NCBI RefSeq assembly: GCF_005144585.1
Contig: NZ_SSMQ01000012.1
Coordinates: forward strand, 156,018 to 220,017
Reading direction: 5' to 3'
From: Polyangium fumosum
GTDB taxonomy: Bacteria > Myxococcota_A > Polyangia > Polyangiales > Polyangiaceae
DNA: 64,000 nt
Shown here: positions 54,000-63,406 of the stretch, piece by piece
How positions within the stretch are numbered: position 1 is the first letter of the stretch
Layout: each line of letters begins with the position of its first letter
Notes under the pieces: model-generated
The model's database searches: none
Seen by the model: the letters and a program-made list of their open reading frames with translations, nothing else
What the model was told of the DNA's origin: nothing
Program-made: the position numbers and the translations under genes

Positions 54000-54404
54000 T
54001 CAGTCGTCGTCCCCGTCGCTGCTGCCGCCGGTGCTCGACCGGGCGCAGGCGATGTTGATGTTGTTGATCACGTCGGCGCAAATCGTCTGGAATGCGTAGG
54101 CGCGGATCTGCACGTCGTCGCACGAACTCGCTTGGATGAGCTTGACGCAGCTATCGACGTCCACCGTGGCGGAGCAGCCGGAAATGCTGCTGCAGTTGGT
54201 CGTCGACGTCGAGCAGACGTCATTCTCGTCGACGGCGGGCTTGCCGCAGGTGCTCAGCACGCCGTTCGCGGCGTCGGTGAGCTTCTGGCACGCGGTCGCG
54301 CCGTCGAACTCGTCCTCGTCGCAGCTACAGCCGACGCCGAGCAGGGCGGCGAGGCCAAGCGAGAACGAGATCGCGAGCACGCGAGATAAGGAATTCGTTC
54401 GCAT
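54000..54404 (-). CDS. Small cysteine-rich lipoprotein
   Basis: A 134-residue lipoprotein (lipobox ALLGVGC) with a mature domain holding about ten cysteines in pairs (SCDEDEFDGATAC, STSTTNCSSISGC), so disulphide-rich and probably secreted to the surface. ATG 54404 is used; TTG 54410 is possible. No family recognised. Confidence 0.65.
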   Translation of the reverse strand: MRTNSLSRVLAISFSLGLAALLGVGCSCDEDEFDGATACQKLTDAANGVLSTCGKPAVDENDVCSTSTTNCSSISGCSATVDVDSCVKLIQASSCDDVQIRAYAFQTICADVINNINIACARSSTGGSSDGDDD

Positions 54405-54524
54405 CGTCAAGGATCTTTCCAGGAAGGAGCTATCGCCGGACGGAACGGCCGGGGCGCGCCGACGCTAGCAGGAAGCCCGTACCCCTGCAAAGCCGCACCG
54501 CTGCGCCGTTTGCCCGTCCCGTGA

Positions 54525-54587
54525 CGGACAATGTCCGCCCGGGCCTCCGTGTTCGCCATTCTCGAACGAAGGGTCGAACAATGTCCG
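54525..54587. promoter_or_regulatory. Two 13-bp dyads upstream of the VWA gene
   Basis: CGGACAATGTCCG at 54525-54537 is a perfect inverted repeat (6-bp arms, one central base). CGAACAATGTCCG recurs at 54575-54587 with one mismatch, centres 50 bp apart, 94-156 bp before the VWA start. Spacing near five helical turns fits cooperative regulator binding. Inferred from symmetry. Confidence 0.45.
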
Positions 54588-54680
54588 ACCCATAGGAATC
54601 GTCAATGGACAATCACGTCGAAGGGACGCACATTGGACGAACCAATCGCGACGCGGTCGCGACCCACGGAGGGCTTTGTT

Positions 54681-55757
54681 ATGATCGACAACAGGATCGA
54701 GGTCGTCTTCTCTTTCGACACCACCGGCAGCATGTACCCCTGCTTGACGCAGGTCCGGCGCAAGGTCGGCGAGACGGTGCGGCGATTGATGAAGGAGATC
54801 CCGGGGATCCGGATCGGCATCATCGCCCACGGCGACTATTGCGACGCCGGCTCGACGTACGTGACGAAGGCCCTCGACCTGACCGACGACGGCGACGCGA
54901 TCGTGCGTTTCGTGGAGAAGGTCGGCCCCACGGGCGGCGGCGACGCGCCCGAGTGTTACGAGCTCGTCCTGCACGAGGCCCGGTCGATGTCCTGGACCAA
55001 GAACTACACGAAGGTCTTCGTGCTCATCGGCGACGACGTGCCGCACGGGCCGAACCAGAACCCGAAGAAGCTCGATTGGCGCAATGAAGTCGACGCGCTC
55101 GGCGCGGCCGGCATCCCGGTCTACGGCGTGCAATGCCTCGGCCGCCGCCACGCGACGCCGTTTTACGCGGAGCTCGCGCGGAAGAGCGGCGGTTTCCACA
55201 TCGGCCTCGACCAGTTCGCCTACGTGACCGACATGATCCTCGCGGTCTGCTACAAGCAATCGTCCGACGAGAAGCTCCAGGATTACGAGCGCGAGGTCAA
55301 GAAGCAGGGCCGCATGAACCGCGGCCTCGACAAGATGTTCGGCACGATGATGAAGCGCGAGGCGTCCGCCGAATACGGCGACACCGACCTCCGCGCCGTG
55401 CCGCCCGGCAGGTTCCAGGCGCTCGAGGTGGACCGCGACATGCCCATCAAGCAGTTCGTCCTGGAAAACGGCCTGACCTTCAAGGCGGGCCGCGGCTTCT
55501 ACGAGTTCATGAAGACCGAGACGATCCAGGGGCACAAGGAGGTGGTGCTGCTGGACCGCAAGACGGGCGATCTCTACAGCGGCGAGCGCGCCCGCGAGAT
55601 GCTCGGCTTGCCGCCCGGCGCGACCGTGCGCATCAAGCCCGCGAGCCTGGAGAAGTACGTGGTCTTCGTGCAGAGCACCTCGTACAACCGCAAGCTCATC
55701 GGCGGCACGCGCTTCCTTTACGAGGTCGAGGACTGGGCCAAGGCCGAGGCCGCCTGA
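54681..55757 (+). CDS. VWA-domain protein
   Basis: A 358-residue protein without a signal. A von Willebrand factor A domain occupies about residues 5-190: the MIDAS motif is FDTTGSM rather than the canonical DxSxS, and later segments GIIAHGDY and VFVLIGDDVPHGPNQ match the Rossmann-like fold. The C-terminal 150 residues are separate and unrecognised. ATG 54681 has GGAGGG upstream; the frame open back to 54531 runs through the dyads. Role unknown, perhaps metal-dependent protein binding. Confidence 0.82.
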   Translation: MIDNRIEVVFSFDTTGSMYPCLTQVRRKVGETVRRLMKEIPGIRIGIIAHGDYCDAGSTYVTKALDLTDDGDAIVRFVEKVGPTGGGDAPECYELVLHEARSMSWTKNYTKVFVLIGDDVPHGPNQNPKKLDWRNEVDALGAAGIPVYGVQCLGRRHATPFYAELARKSGGFHIGLDQFAYVTDMILAVCYKQSSDEKLQDYEREVKKQGRMNRGLDKMFGTMMKREASAEYGDTDLRAVPPGRFQALEVDRDMPIKQFVLENGLTFKAGRGFYEFMKTETIQGHKEVVLLDRKTGDLYSGERAREMLGLPPGATVRIKPASLEKYVVFVQSTSYNRKLIGGTRFLYEVEDWAKAEAA

Positions 55758-55856
55758 ATCGAAGTCCGATACGTGCTTTCAGGGCTCGGTCCGCCTGCCT
55801 CCTCGGGCGGCGTCGGATATGCTTCCGTCAGCCGAGGACCGTCCCTGGAGGTAAAG

Positions 55857-56381
55857 ATGCGCCGAAACCTTTTCCTCATTTCCGTGATCGCCGGCCTGGG
55901 CGTGGTGGGGTTCCTTCCTTCCACGGCCCGGGCTGGCCTTTCGCTGGGCGCCGACATGAACGTGGGGGTCGTGACCAGCGGCGCGGGTCCTGTCGGCGAC
56001 GTCGGCAGCGGCATCGGCGGCCGGATCGGATACCGCGCGAACCTCGGGCCCTTCGCGATCACCCCGGAGATCGGAGGATCCTACCTGCGCCTGAACGCGG
56101 TCGAGACCCCGATGCGCGGGGTCGTGGGCGGGCGCCTGGCCTTGCGCGGCATGGTGCAGCCCTCGATCTTCGCTCATTACGGGATTGCGATCGTGCAGCA
56201 GGATGTCCGCGGACCCACGTACGACCTGGGCGCAGCGGTCGATTTGAGCGCCGCGATCGTCCGGGTCGGCGTGCACGCGGGGTACGTTGCCGTGCAGAGC
56301 ACGGCCGATCGAGGGCTCGATTCGGTGTACGTGCCCCTCGAATGGGTCGAGCTCGGCTTGCACGCCGGCCTCGGGTTTTAA
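55857..56381 (+). CDS. Small outer-membrane beta-barrel-like protein
   Basis: A 174-residue exported protein; the signal peptide ends TARAGL (about residue 26). The rest alternates hydrophobic and polar residues in strands (GGRIGYRANLGPFAITPEIG, GGRLALRGMVQPSIFAHYGI) ending HAGLGF, a terminal Phe as in barrel proteins. ATG 55857 has GGAGG just upstream. Its stop shares bases with the convergent zinc-ribbon gene. Confidence 0.7.
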   Translation: MRRNLFLISVIAGLGVVGFLPSTARAGLSLGADMNVGVVTSGAGPVGDVGSGIGGRIGYRANLGPFAITPEIGGSYLRLNAVETPMRGVVGGRLALRGMVQPSIFAHYGIAIVQQDVRGPTYDLGAAVDLSAAIVRVGVHAGYVAVQSTADRGLDSVYVPLEWVELGLHAGLGF

Positions 56382-56812
56382 CGGAAGAGGTCTTCGAGCG
56401 CGTCGAGCTCGCCGAAATCGAGCCATACGCCGCGGCACTCGATGCACGTATCGACCATCACCTCGGAGCCGAAGCCCCAGTTGCGCGCGGCCATCTCGCC
56501 CCCGCACGACGGGCAAACGAGCGCGGCGGCCTCTCCCTCGGTCCCCGCGCCGCGCTCCCGGGCGTGCGCGTAGACGCGCTGGAGGGCCGTCGTCGGGGTG
56601 CGCGTCGGCTTCGTTTCGCCGTTCGCCGCGGCGTTCTGGATTTTTGCGAGCTCGCCGTGATCGAGGAAGACGCCGCCGCACCCCGTGCAGCCGTCGAGCT
56701 CCACGCCGGCTTCGTGCGCGATGGTTTCGAGCCGCTCACGGCGGTGATGGCGCTCGCCGGCGCCGCGGTAAGGGTCGTTCGTCAGGTCGAGCTTGCAACG
56801 AGGGCATTCCAT
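56378..56812 (-). CDS. Protein with two TFIIB-type zinc ribbons
   Basis: A 144-residue protein with two copies of the zf-TFIIB-like ribbon: CPRCKLDL ... CTGCGGVFLDHGELAKI and CPSCGGEMAA ... CIECRGVWLDFGELDAL, each with four cysteines for one zinc ion. These belong to a small bacterial family of unknown function, often as one or two ribbons per protein. A promoter candidate lies directly upstream. Its stop overlaps that of the convergent barrel gene by 4 bp. Confidence 0.85.
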   Translation of the reverse strand: MECPRCKLDLTNDPYRGAGERHHRRERLETIAHEAGVELDGCTGCGGVFLDHGELAKIQNAAANGETKPTRTPTTALQRVYAHARERGAGTEGEAAALVCPSCGGEMAARNWGFGSEVMVDTCIECRGVWLDFGELDALEDLFR

Positions 56813-57265
56813 GGGTTCTCGATACTACCAGATTTTTCGACGTATCCAAAAGCGAGGACACCACCTCCGAGCCCCCTGCGCGCCCCTCGCGCCTGTCGTT
56901 CGGTCGGTCCACGTGGATATGCTGCTCGGCGCGTTCGGGGCCGAGGCAGAGTTCTCCGAACCGCGGTTTGCCCGGACATGCGATCTGCCGCCCAGCGTGA
57001 TGACGGAATGAAATCGAGGATTCTCCGTTCGTTTGGCTTGCACGCCTCGGGCCCCCCTGCTATTCACCTCTCGCGCGCCGCGTGTTGACCTATCCCCCCC
57101 CGAGGTCCACGTGGCGCGTCTTTTTTTGTGCGCCGTTCGGCGCGTGGCCCCGTCCGATTCGTGCGTCTTCCGGGCTTACCCGGCCGACCAGGCCGAGGGA
57201 GAGCGCGATTTTTTGAGGCGCTGGTCCTTCGCGACCCGTTACACTCGGTGCGTCGAGAGGCACCG
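56813..57265. other. 453-bp intergenic region
   Basis: No convincing gene; short frames here look like chance. It contains the minus-strand promoter candidate at 56822-56849 and presumably the plus-strand promoter of the radical SAM gene, which I could not locate. Confidence 0.5.
56822..56849 (-). promoter_or_regulatory. Promoter candidate for the zinc-ribbon gene
   Basis: On the minus strand TTGGAT (56849-56844), 16-bp spacer, TAGTAT (56827-56822). The -10 element is only about 10 bp before the ATG at 56812 and no ribosome site is seen, so the transcript would be leaderless or nearly so. Confidence 0.4.
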
Positions 57266-59098
57266 ATGCGTATTGCGCTCCTGTATCCCCCGCCCTGGAA
57301 GATCCCGGCTCGCGGCGAGCCGTATGACATGCGCGGCGACGGGCCGCCCGCCGAGTACCGCGAGGGGGATCTCGACGCGGATTTCTACCAGATCCCCTAT
57401 GGCTTGTTGTCGATCGCGGCGCAGGCTCTTCGCGCCGGTCATCAGGTCAAGGTCCTGAACCTCTCGGCGATGACGTGGGCGAAGGTCGAGGAGGTGCTCG
57501 CCTCGCTCGACGCCGATCTCTACGCGATGTCGTGCTGGACCGCGAACCGCCGCGGCGTCGCGCTCGTCGCGAAGGCCATCCGCGCGCGCCGCCCGAAGGC
57601 GCCCATCATCGTCGGGGGTCCACACGCGAGCCCGTTCGCGAAGGAGATCCTCGAACACTGGCCTGAGGTGGACGTCGCCACGATCGGCGAGAGTGAAATC
57701 ACGTTCCTGGAGATCGTGGATCGCCTCGCGGCGGGTCGCAGCTTGCGCGGGCTCGCGGGCGCGGCGTATCGATTCGAAGGCCGCGTGGAGATGGGGCCGA
57801 GCCGCGCGTCGATCGAGGAGCTCGACACGCTTGCCTCGCCGCACGCGTTTTTCGACACGCACATCCTGATGACGTCCCGCGGCTGCCCGTGGGCGTGCAC
57901 GTTCTGCGGGGCCGAGAACACCTGGGGACGCGGGTTCCGAGGGCAATCGGTGTCGCACGTGCTCGACGTGCTCGAAACGACCGTGGCGCGGTTGCCCGTG
58001 AAGATGATCCTCGTCAAGGACGACACGTTCACCACGAACCGGAAGCGCGTCCTCGACCTGTGCCGCGGCATCCGGGAGCGGAACCTTCGTTTCTTGTGGA
58101 GCTGCGATACGCGCGTCGACGTGCTCGGCGAGGAGCTGCTCTACGAGATGCGCCTCGCGGGCTGCGAGCGGCTCTCGCTCGGCGTGGAGAGCGGCTCGCC
58201 GCAGATCTTGAAGGCGGTCGACAAGAAGATCACGGTCCAGAAGATCCTCGATTCGACCGCGCTCGCGAAGAAATACGGCATCAAGGTCCGTTATTTCATG
58301 ATGCTCGGCAACCGCGGCGAGACGGCCGAGACGTTCCGCGAGACCCTCGCGTTCCTCGACCGCGCGCGGCCCCACCAGTACATCTTTTCGTGCCTCTCCA
58401 TCTACCCCGGCACGCGTGATTACGACGAGGCGACGGCCTCCGGGTGGCTCGACCCGGAAGTGTATTTCACGGGTGATTTCCAGGAGCTCAAGGTTCCGTT
58501 CGACGCCTCCGAGGAGGACACGAAGCTCATGAGCGATTGGTTCCGCGAGAACAGCGGTCTGCGTGATCATTTTCGGGAGAGCGCGGCGGAATGCGAGGCG
58601 ATCCTCGCGCGGCTCGGCGAGCACCACGCGGCGCACCTCGACTGCGCGAGCGCCCATTACCGGGAAAACAACCTGGACGCGGCCGAGCGGCACGCGGCGC
58701 GGGCGCTCGAGCTCGGGCACCCCTTGCCCGGGCTCTGCTTGAACATGCTCGCGGTGATCGCGGCCCGGCGCTCGGCCTGGAAGAACATGCAAGACCTCTT
58801 CACGGAGGCCTGGCACAAGGATCCCCAGCATTGGGTGCTCGTGCGCAACGTGCAGAAGGTGAAGGCGTGGCTCGATCAAGCGGGGCCGCTGCGGGGCATG
58901 CCGCTCGAGCTCGAAGCGCACAACGAGTTTCAGCTCCTCGAACGGACCGTGCAGCCGATGCTCCCGGGGCCGCTCCCGCCCGATTACGCGGTGTGGAGCG
59001 CGCCCGCGTCGCGCGCGCAGAACCCCGAGATGCGCGCCCCGCAGGCCGGCAGCCACGCGTCCTTTCAGCCAAAGACGCGGCTGCGCGTGGTGACGTGA
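57266..59098 (+). CDS. B12-binding-type radical SAM protein
   Basis: A 610-residue protein. A cobalamin-binding-like domain (1 to about 170: RIALLYPPPWKIP, GLLSIAAQALRAGHQVKVLN, APIIVGGPHASP) is followed by a radical SAM core with the cluster motif CPWACTFC: Cys207, Cys211 and Cys214. The C-terminal 150 residues are TPR-like helices. The cobalamin histidine motif DxHxxG is not obvious, as often in this group. ATG 57266 is used, not the longer GTG frame from 57128. The substrate is unknown; it is not near a biosynthesis cluster. Confidence 0.88.
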   Translation: MRIALLYPPPWKIPARGEPYDMRGDGPPAEYREGDLDADFYQIPYGLLSIAAQALRAGHQVKVLNLSAMTWAKVEEVLASLDADLYAMSCWTANRRGVALVAKAIRARRPKAPIIVGGPHASPFAKEILEHWPEVDVATIGESEITFLEIVDRLAAGRSLRGLAGAAYRFEGRVEMGPSRASIEELDTLASPHAFFDTHILMTSRGCPWACTFCGAENTWGRGFRGQSVSHVLDVLETTVARLPVKMILVKDDTFTTNRKRVLDLCRGIRERNLRFLWSCDTRVDVLGEELLYEMRLAGCERLSLGVESGSPQILKAVDKKITVQKILDSTALAKKYGIKVRYFMMLGNRGETAETFRETLAFLDRARPHQYIFSCLSIYPGTRDYDEATASGWLDPEVYFTGDFQELKVPFDASEEDTKLMSDWFRENSGLRDHFRESAAECEAILARLGEHHAAHLDCASAHYRENNLDAAERHAARALELGHPLPGLCLNMLAVIAARRSAWKNMQDLFTEAWHKDPQHWVLVRNVQKVKAWLDQAGPLRGMPLELEAHNEFQLLERTVQPMLPGPLPPDYAVWSAPASRAQNPEMRAPQAGSHASFQPKTRLRVVT

Positions 59099-59102
59099 GG
59101 GC

Positions 59103-59975
59103 TCAGTTGCAGCTCGCCTCCGTCGCACCGCCGAAGACCGTCGTCCAGTACACGCCGTAATCGCCGCCGCCGGTCGCGCGACCGATGCCGATCACCGTGT
59201 ACGAACTGCCGAGCATGTTTGCGTTGTGTCCGGACGAGTTCTTCCATTGCGTGAAGACCGCGTCGGCGGTGCTGTTGCCCGCGGCGATGTTCTCGCCCAT
59301 CGCGGTCTGTACGGGACACGCGTGGTCGTAGCAGGCGTCGCACGCGCGGTCGCTGAAGCCCGAGCCGTTCTGGCCGGTGTGCGAGAAATAATTCTGGTCG
59401 CGCATGTCCTCGCTGTGGCCCTGCGCGGCGCGGTTCAACGAGGTGCACGCCGCGAGCGGCGGCAGGCCGCTCGTCGCGCGGTAATCGTTCAGGATCGCTA
59501 AAAATCCCTTCTCCTCGGCGTCGAGCGCCGTCGTGGCCGCGCCGGCGCCCGTGCACATCGCGCACGCGCCGCAATCGGAGGCGCAGTTCATGCACGTCTC
59601 GGCGCCGCTGCAAACTCCATTGCCACAACACGCGCCGCAATCCATCGGGCACGTCTCGCAGCTCTCGCCGCCGCTGCACGTCTTGTCCCCGCAGCCGACG
59701 CCGCCGCCGGAGCTCGCCGTGGACGAGGCGCCTCCACCCCCGGCGCCTTGCCCCGCGCCACCCGTGCTTGTCCCCCCCGCACCACCGCCGCCCGCGCCGC
59801 CTGCACTGCCTGCGCCGCTGCTCGCGGGGCCATTGTGCACGCCCGCCGAGCCCCCTTCACCTTCGTCCGGGGCTTCGCCATCGTCGGTCCCGCCGATGAC
59901 GCCGGTGCAGGCGCCGAGCGCGAGCAAAGAAAGGAGCGCGAGGGACGCCGTCACGAAAGCCGAGCGAATTTGCAT
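59103..59975 (-). CDS. CAP (SCP-like) domain lipoprotein with Cys-rich linker
   Basis: A 290-residue lipoprotein (signal ends LLALGAC, Cys23), followed by a Gly/Ala/Ser linker (30-85) and a cysteine-rich module (about 95-140; CGDKTCSGGESCETCPMDCG). The CAP domain (about 150-290) carries the usual marks: FLAILNDYRATSGLPPL, HSEDMRDQNYFSHTG, MGENIAAG and QWKNSSGHNANMLGSSYTVIG, with the His/Glu/Glu/His set largely preserved. Probably extracellular; function of bacterial CAP proteins is generally unknown. Confidence 0.88.
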   Translation of the reverse strand: MQIRSAFVTASLALLSLLALGACTGVIGGTDDGEAPDEGEGGSAGVHNGPASSGAGSAGGAGGGGAGGTSTGGAGQGAGGGGASSTASSGGGVGCGDKTCSGGESCETCPMDCGACCGNGVCSGAETCMNCASDCGACAMCTGAGAATTALDAEEKGFLAILNDYRATSGLPPLAACTSLNRAAQGHSEDMRDQNYFSHTGQNGSGFSDRACDACYDHACPVQTAMGENIAAGNSTADAVFTQWKNSSGHNANMLGSSYTVIGIGRATGGGDYGVYWTTVFGGATEASCN

Positions 59976-60142
59976 GCGCCGATTCTACGCCGGACGCGGC
60001 GCGCGCCTCTACCGAGAACATGCACGATTGCGTACTTTGCGGGCGGTATCGGTTTGCCGCCGGCGCATTTTTCCGACAAGGGAGCGCTTGTTGCGCTCCG
60101 CGCGCGGCGGCAAGCCGCGTGCATGGGGGAGAGACCTGTCTC

Positions 60143-61561
60143 ATGCGAGCGCGGCTCCCGACCCCGACCGTGCACCGGCTGATCAGCTCCCCGCTCGGGG
60201 CCCTGCTCGATACGCCCACCTATGAACGATTCAAGCTGGAACGTTTGCCGTTCGAGCTGCGCCTCCTGCGCCTCGGCGCCATGGCCGCGGCCCTCGGCTC
60301 GTCCGACGCGGACGAATTGATCGCGCGCCTCGGCGTGAAAGACGAGGTCCCGACGACGATGCGGCGCCGCCTCGCCCGTGGGCTCACGCAATTCGCGCGG
60401 GCGCGCGCGGCGCGGGAGGACATCACGCGCCGCTGGGAGCGCGCGCTCTGGGGTGAACCCTGGCCGTCGCCCGGGCGCGACGAGCTCATCCGGCTGGAAA
60501 TGGAGCGGCGCGTGCGCGCGCGGCGGTGCCTCGTCCCCCAGCGAACGCTCGGTTTCTTCGCTGCAAAGATCCCCTTTGATCCGATCGCCTTCCACGTCCC
60601 CTCGCCCGGCGAGGTCGCGGCGCGGTGGGCGCGGGAGATTGCGCGGCCGGAGCTGCTCTATGGATGGCCCGCGGAGCTGCCTTCGATCGAGCGGTCTCGC
60701 GCGCTCCCGGGGCCCGTCGGACCCGAATACCTCCTCCGGTTTCGTTCGCCCTCGCGCATCGGCGATATCGTTCACGCCCGCGTCTTCGAGCCGGAGCGGC
60801 GCGAGGAGATCGCGGCGACGTTCCTTTATGCAGGCGGCCTCTTCACGGCCTGCGACGACGATGTGTATTGGCCCGAGGAGGAGGCCATGGGGCGCGGGCT
60901 CGCCGCGCGGGGGCATCGCGTCATCCTGCTCGCGCTGCCCTGGCATGGGAGGCGCGCGCCCGCCGGAAAGGCGAGCGGCGAGGCGAGCCTTTCGGCGGGG
61001 CCCGAGGGGCTTTTTCGTTTGTGCGCGGCCGGCGCCCAGGAGATGGCGGTGCTCATTGCGTGGGCGCGCGAGCTCGGCTCATCCGTGGTCGGCATCGGGG
61101 GCACGAGCATCGGGGCGCTCGTGGCGCAGGCGGTTTGTGGCCGCGCGCGGAGTTTTCCCCGCGGGATGCGCCCCGACGCCGTCTTCCTCGCCGGCGCGGC
61201 CCTCCGGCTCGACGAGGCGATCCTCGACGCGCCCCTCGCCGAACGAATGGGGCTGTCGCAGGCGATCCTGGAAGCGGGCTGGACCCGCGAGGCCCTCGCT
61301 TGCCTGCGGGATGTCTTGGATCCCCCGAGCGAGCCAGGCATTCCGCCGGAGCGAATTCACGCCGTGCTCGGGCTCTCCGACCCGTTTCTCCCGGCCACGC
61401 TCGGGCGCGAGCTTCTGCGCGCGTGGCACGTGCCGGAGGGGAACATAACATTGCGGCCCGGGGGCCAGGTCGGTTTGCTCCTCCACCTCGTTCGGGATTC
61501 GGATGCGCGCCTCACCATCGCGGGTGCGCTTCACCGCGCGGCGCGGGCCGTTCGCGCGTGA
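60143..61561 (+). CDS. Alpha/beta hydrolase-fold protein
   Basis: A 472-residue protein from ATG 60143 with GGGAGAG upstream. The N-terminal 200 residues look helical and specific; the C-terminal half has an alpha/beta hydrolase-like sequence with GTSIG as the nucleophile elbow (in VGIGGTSIGALVAQAV) and HVILLALPWHG-like strand before it, and likely Asp and His further on. Substrate unknown. Confidence 0.72.
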   Translation: MRARLPTPTVHRLISSPLGALLDTPTYERFKLERLPFELRLLRLGAMAAALGSSDADELIARLGVKDEVPTTMRRRLARGLTQFARARAAREDITRRWERALWGEPWPSPGRDELIRLEMERRVRARRCLVPQRTLGFFAAKIPFDPIAFHVPSPGEVAARWAREIARPELLYGWPAELPSIERSRALPGPVGPEYLLRFRSPSRIGDIVHARVFEPERREEIAATFLYAGGLFTACDDDVYWPEEEAMGRGLAARGHRVILLALPWHGRRAPAGKASGEASLSAGPEGLFRLCAAGAQEMAVLIAWARELGSSVVGIGGTSIGALVAQAVCGRARSFPRGMRPDAVFLAGAALRLDEAILDAPLAERMGLSQAILEAGWTREALACLRDVLDPPSEPGIPPERIHAVLGLSDPFLPATLGRELLRAWHVPEGNITLRPGGQVGLLLHLVRDSDARLTIAGALHRAARAVRA

Positions 61562-61597
61562 CGTCGGGCCGCGAAGGTGTATCCTCCGCGCCCGCTC

Positions 61598-62569
61598 ATG
61601 TCGAACTGGTCGACCTTCACCCTGCCCTTCGAGGGCCTGGAGCTGCCGCGATTCCTCCTCACGCTGGAGCAGTCGCTCGCCGCGTTTCCCGGCGCCCGCG
61701 TCACGTTCGTCGAGCTCGACGTCGCTGACGACCCCGACGAACCCCTTTGCGGCATCGAGATCGCCCTGCCGCGCCCGCTCGTCGAGCACCACCGCGCGCC
61801 CGACGACCCCGAATTGCCGGAAGAGGAGGACGCCCCGAGCGCCGAGATCACGCTCTCCGCCGAAGGCGAAGAGACGACGCTCGCCGTGGACCTCGAACGA
61901 AACGCCTTCGTGATGCCGGTGCTCGTCAAGATCGTCGAGGATGTCCTGCGTCGCCTCGAGGTGATCGAGGAGGACGAAAACGAGGACGAGGACGAGGAAG
62001 AGGACGACGAGGAATTCGAGGACGAGGAAGACGAAGACGAGCTGGACGAGGAAGAAGACGAGGAAGCGGAAGAAGACGAGGACGACGAGGACGAAGACGG
62101 CGAGGACGAGGACGAGGAAGAGGAAGAGGACGAAGAAGACGACGAGGACGAGGTTGGCGAAGCCTTCGAGGCGCTTCGGGTCGTCGCCGCGCGGACGTTC
62201 GGGGCCTTAGAAGGGGGCGAGACGTCCTTTTCGTTCATGGTTTCCTGGGAGGAGCCGCCCCGCAAGAAGGGCGTCCGCGTGCGCGCATTCGAGCCCACGT
62301 TCGCCATGGGCGAGGGCGCAGGCGCGTCGTGGGTCGCGCTCGAATGCGAGGTTTGCCCACTCGCGGCGCTCGCGCCGTCCGAGGCCGTCGGCATCAATAC
62401 GGCCGCCGATTTCCAGATCTCGCTCGACGGCGAGACGTACCTCCTCACGACGAGTTATCCCGTGCGCGCGCTCGATGCGTCGTTGTTTCTGGAGATCACG
62501 CTCGCGCTCGCCGAGCAGGCGGACATCCTCGGTCTGGCCATCGAAGAAGGCAAGCTCGCCCGTTCCTGA
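61598..62569 (+). CDS. Acidic low-complexity protein, first of two paralogues
   Basis: A 323-residue protein. Residues about 125-190 are nearly all Glu and Asp, a flexible acidic run joining two folded parts. The second part (GGETSFSFMVSWEEPPRKKG, WVALECEVCPLAAL, LLTTSYPVRALD, ITLALAEQADIL) closely matches the next gene in order and wording, so the two arose by duplication. ATG 61598 is used. Function unrecognised. Confidence 0.75.
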   Translation: MSNWSTFTLPFEGLELPRFLLTLEQSLAAFPGARVTFVELDVADDPDEPLCGIEIALPRPLVEHHRAPDDPELPEEEDAPSAEITLSAEGEETTLAVDLERNAFVMPVLVKIVEDVLRRLEVIEEDENEDEDEEEDDEEFEDEEDEDELDEEEDEEAEEDEDDEDEDGEDEDEEEEEDEEDDEDEVGEAFEALRVVAARTFGALEGGETSFSFMVSWEEPPRKKGVRVRAFEPTFAMGEGAGASWVALECEVCPLAALAPSEAVGINTAADFQISLDGETYLLTTSYPVRALDASLFLEITLALAEQADILGLAIEEGKLARS

Positions 62570-62578
62570 GAGAAAACC

Positions 62579-63406
62579 ATGCCCCGTCCGTTTTGCTTCA
62601 CGCTGCCCTACGCTCGGTTCTCCCCAGCCCACGCGCTCGCGAGCCTGGAGGAGGCCATGGCCTTTTTTCCGGACGCACGTATCGCGCGGGCCATCGTCGA
62701 CATGGAGCAAGAAGCCCCGCAAGGGCTCGACGTCGACATCGAGCTCGGTCCCTCGCTCCTGCCCGAGTCCGCCGGGGAGGAGCTGCGCATCGGGACGCTC
62801 TCGGTGCGATTCGACGGCCAGGCCGTGTCGCTCGTGATCGACCCGCGAGATTCGAGCGCGGTGCTGCCCGCCATTTTCGCAATCGCCGAGACCATGCTCG
62901 CGAGCGTGCGAGACCTCGCCGCAGTGGCCGCAGGCGAGGACGTCGAGGAAGAGGAAACGACCGAAGCAGACGTGGATCCGTGGAGCAAACCGGCGTCCTT
63001 CGACGATCTCGCGCGTCGCGCACGCCACATGTTTTCGCTCGATGGGCGTGGCGAGACAGCCTTCGGCGTGACGGTCGCCTGGCAAAAGCCGGTGGGACGA
63101 ACGCAAGGCCTGCTCGCACACGCGCACACGCCGCGTTTCGAGGAGGAGAGCGGCGGTGAAGGAACGTGGGTGACGCTGGAGAGCCCCGTTTGCCCCAAGA
63201 ATCGTCTCACGCCGGAGGAGGCGCTGCGTCGGAGCCGCTCGCTCGACGTGGGCGCGCTCTGCGAGCGAGCCGAGCATTACACGATCGTGGCGCGGTATCC
63301 GCTGCGAGCGCTGGACCGGGCCCGCTTCGTGGCTATCGCAATGGCCATCGCCGAGCAGGCCGATCGGCTGGAGGCGATGCTCACGGGTGGGAAGGACGAG
63401 CTGTAG
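62579..63406 (+). CDS. Paralogue of the preceding gene, without the acidic run
   Basis: A 275-residue protein, 9 bp downstream of its paralogue. Shared segments include FTLPYARFSPAHALASLEEA versus FTLPFEGLELPRFLLTLEQS, GRGETAFGVTVAWQKPVG and the C-terminal AIAEQADRLEAML. Only a short acidic stretch (EDVEEEETTEADVD) replaces the long Glu/Asp run. Probably forms a pair or heterodimer with its neighbour. No function recognised. Confidence 0.75.
   Translation: MPRPFCFTLPYARFSPAHALASLEEAMAFFPDARIARAIVDMEQEAPQGLDVDIELGPSLLPESAGEELRIGTLSVRFDGQAVSLVIDPRDSSAVLPAIFAIAETMLASVRDLAAVAAGEDVEEEETTEADVDPWSKPASFDDLARRARHMFSLDGRGETAFGVTVAWQKPVGRTQGLLAHAHTPRFEEESGGEGTWVTLESPVCPKNRLTPEEALRRSRSLDVGALCERAEHYTIVARYPLRALDRARFVAIAMAIAEQADRLEAMLTGGKDEL

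Noticed and set aside
57128..57265. 46-codon extension of the radical SAM gene
   Set aside because: Composition is unlike protein; RIALLYPPP at 57266 is the normal beginning of the B12-binding domain.
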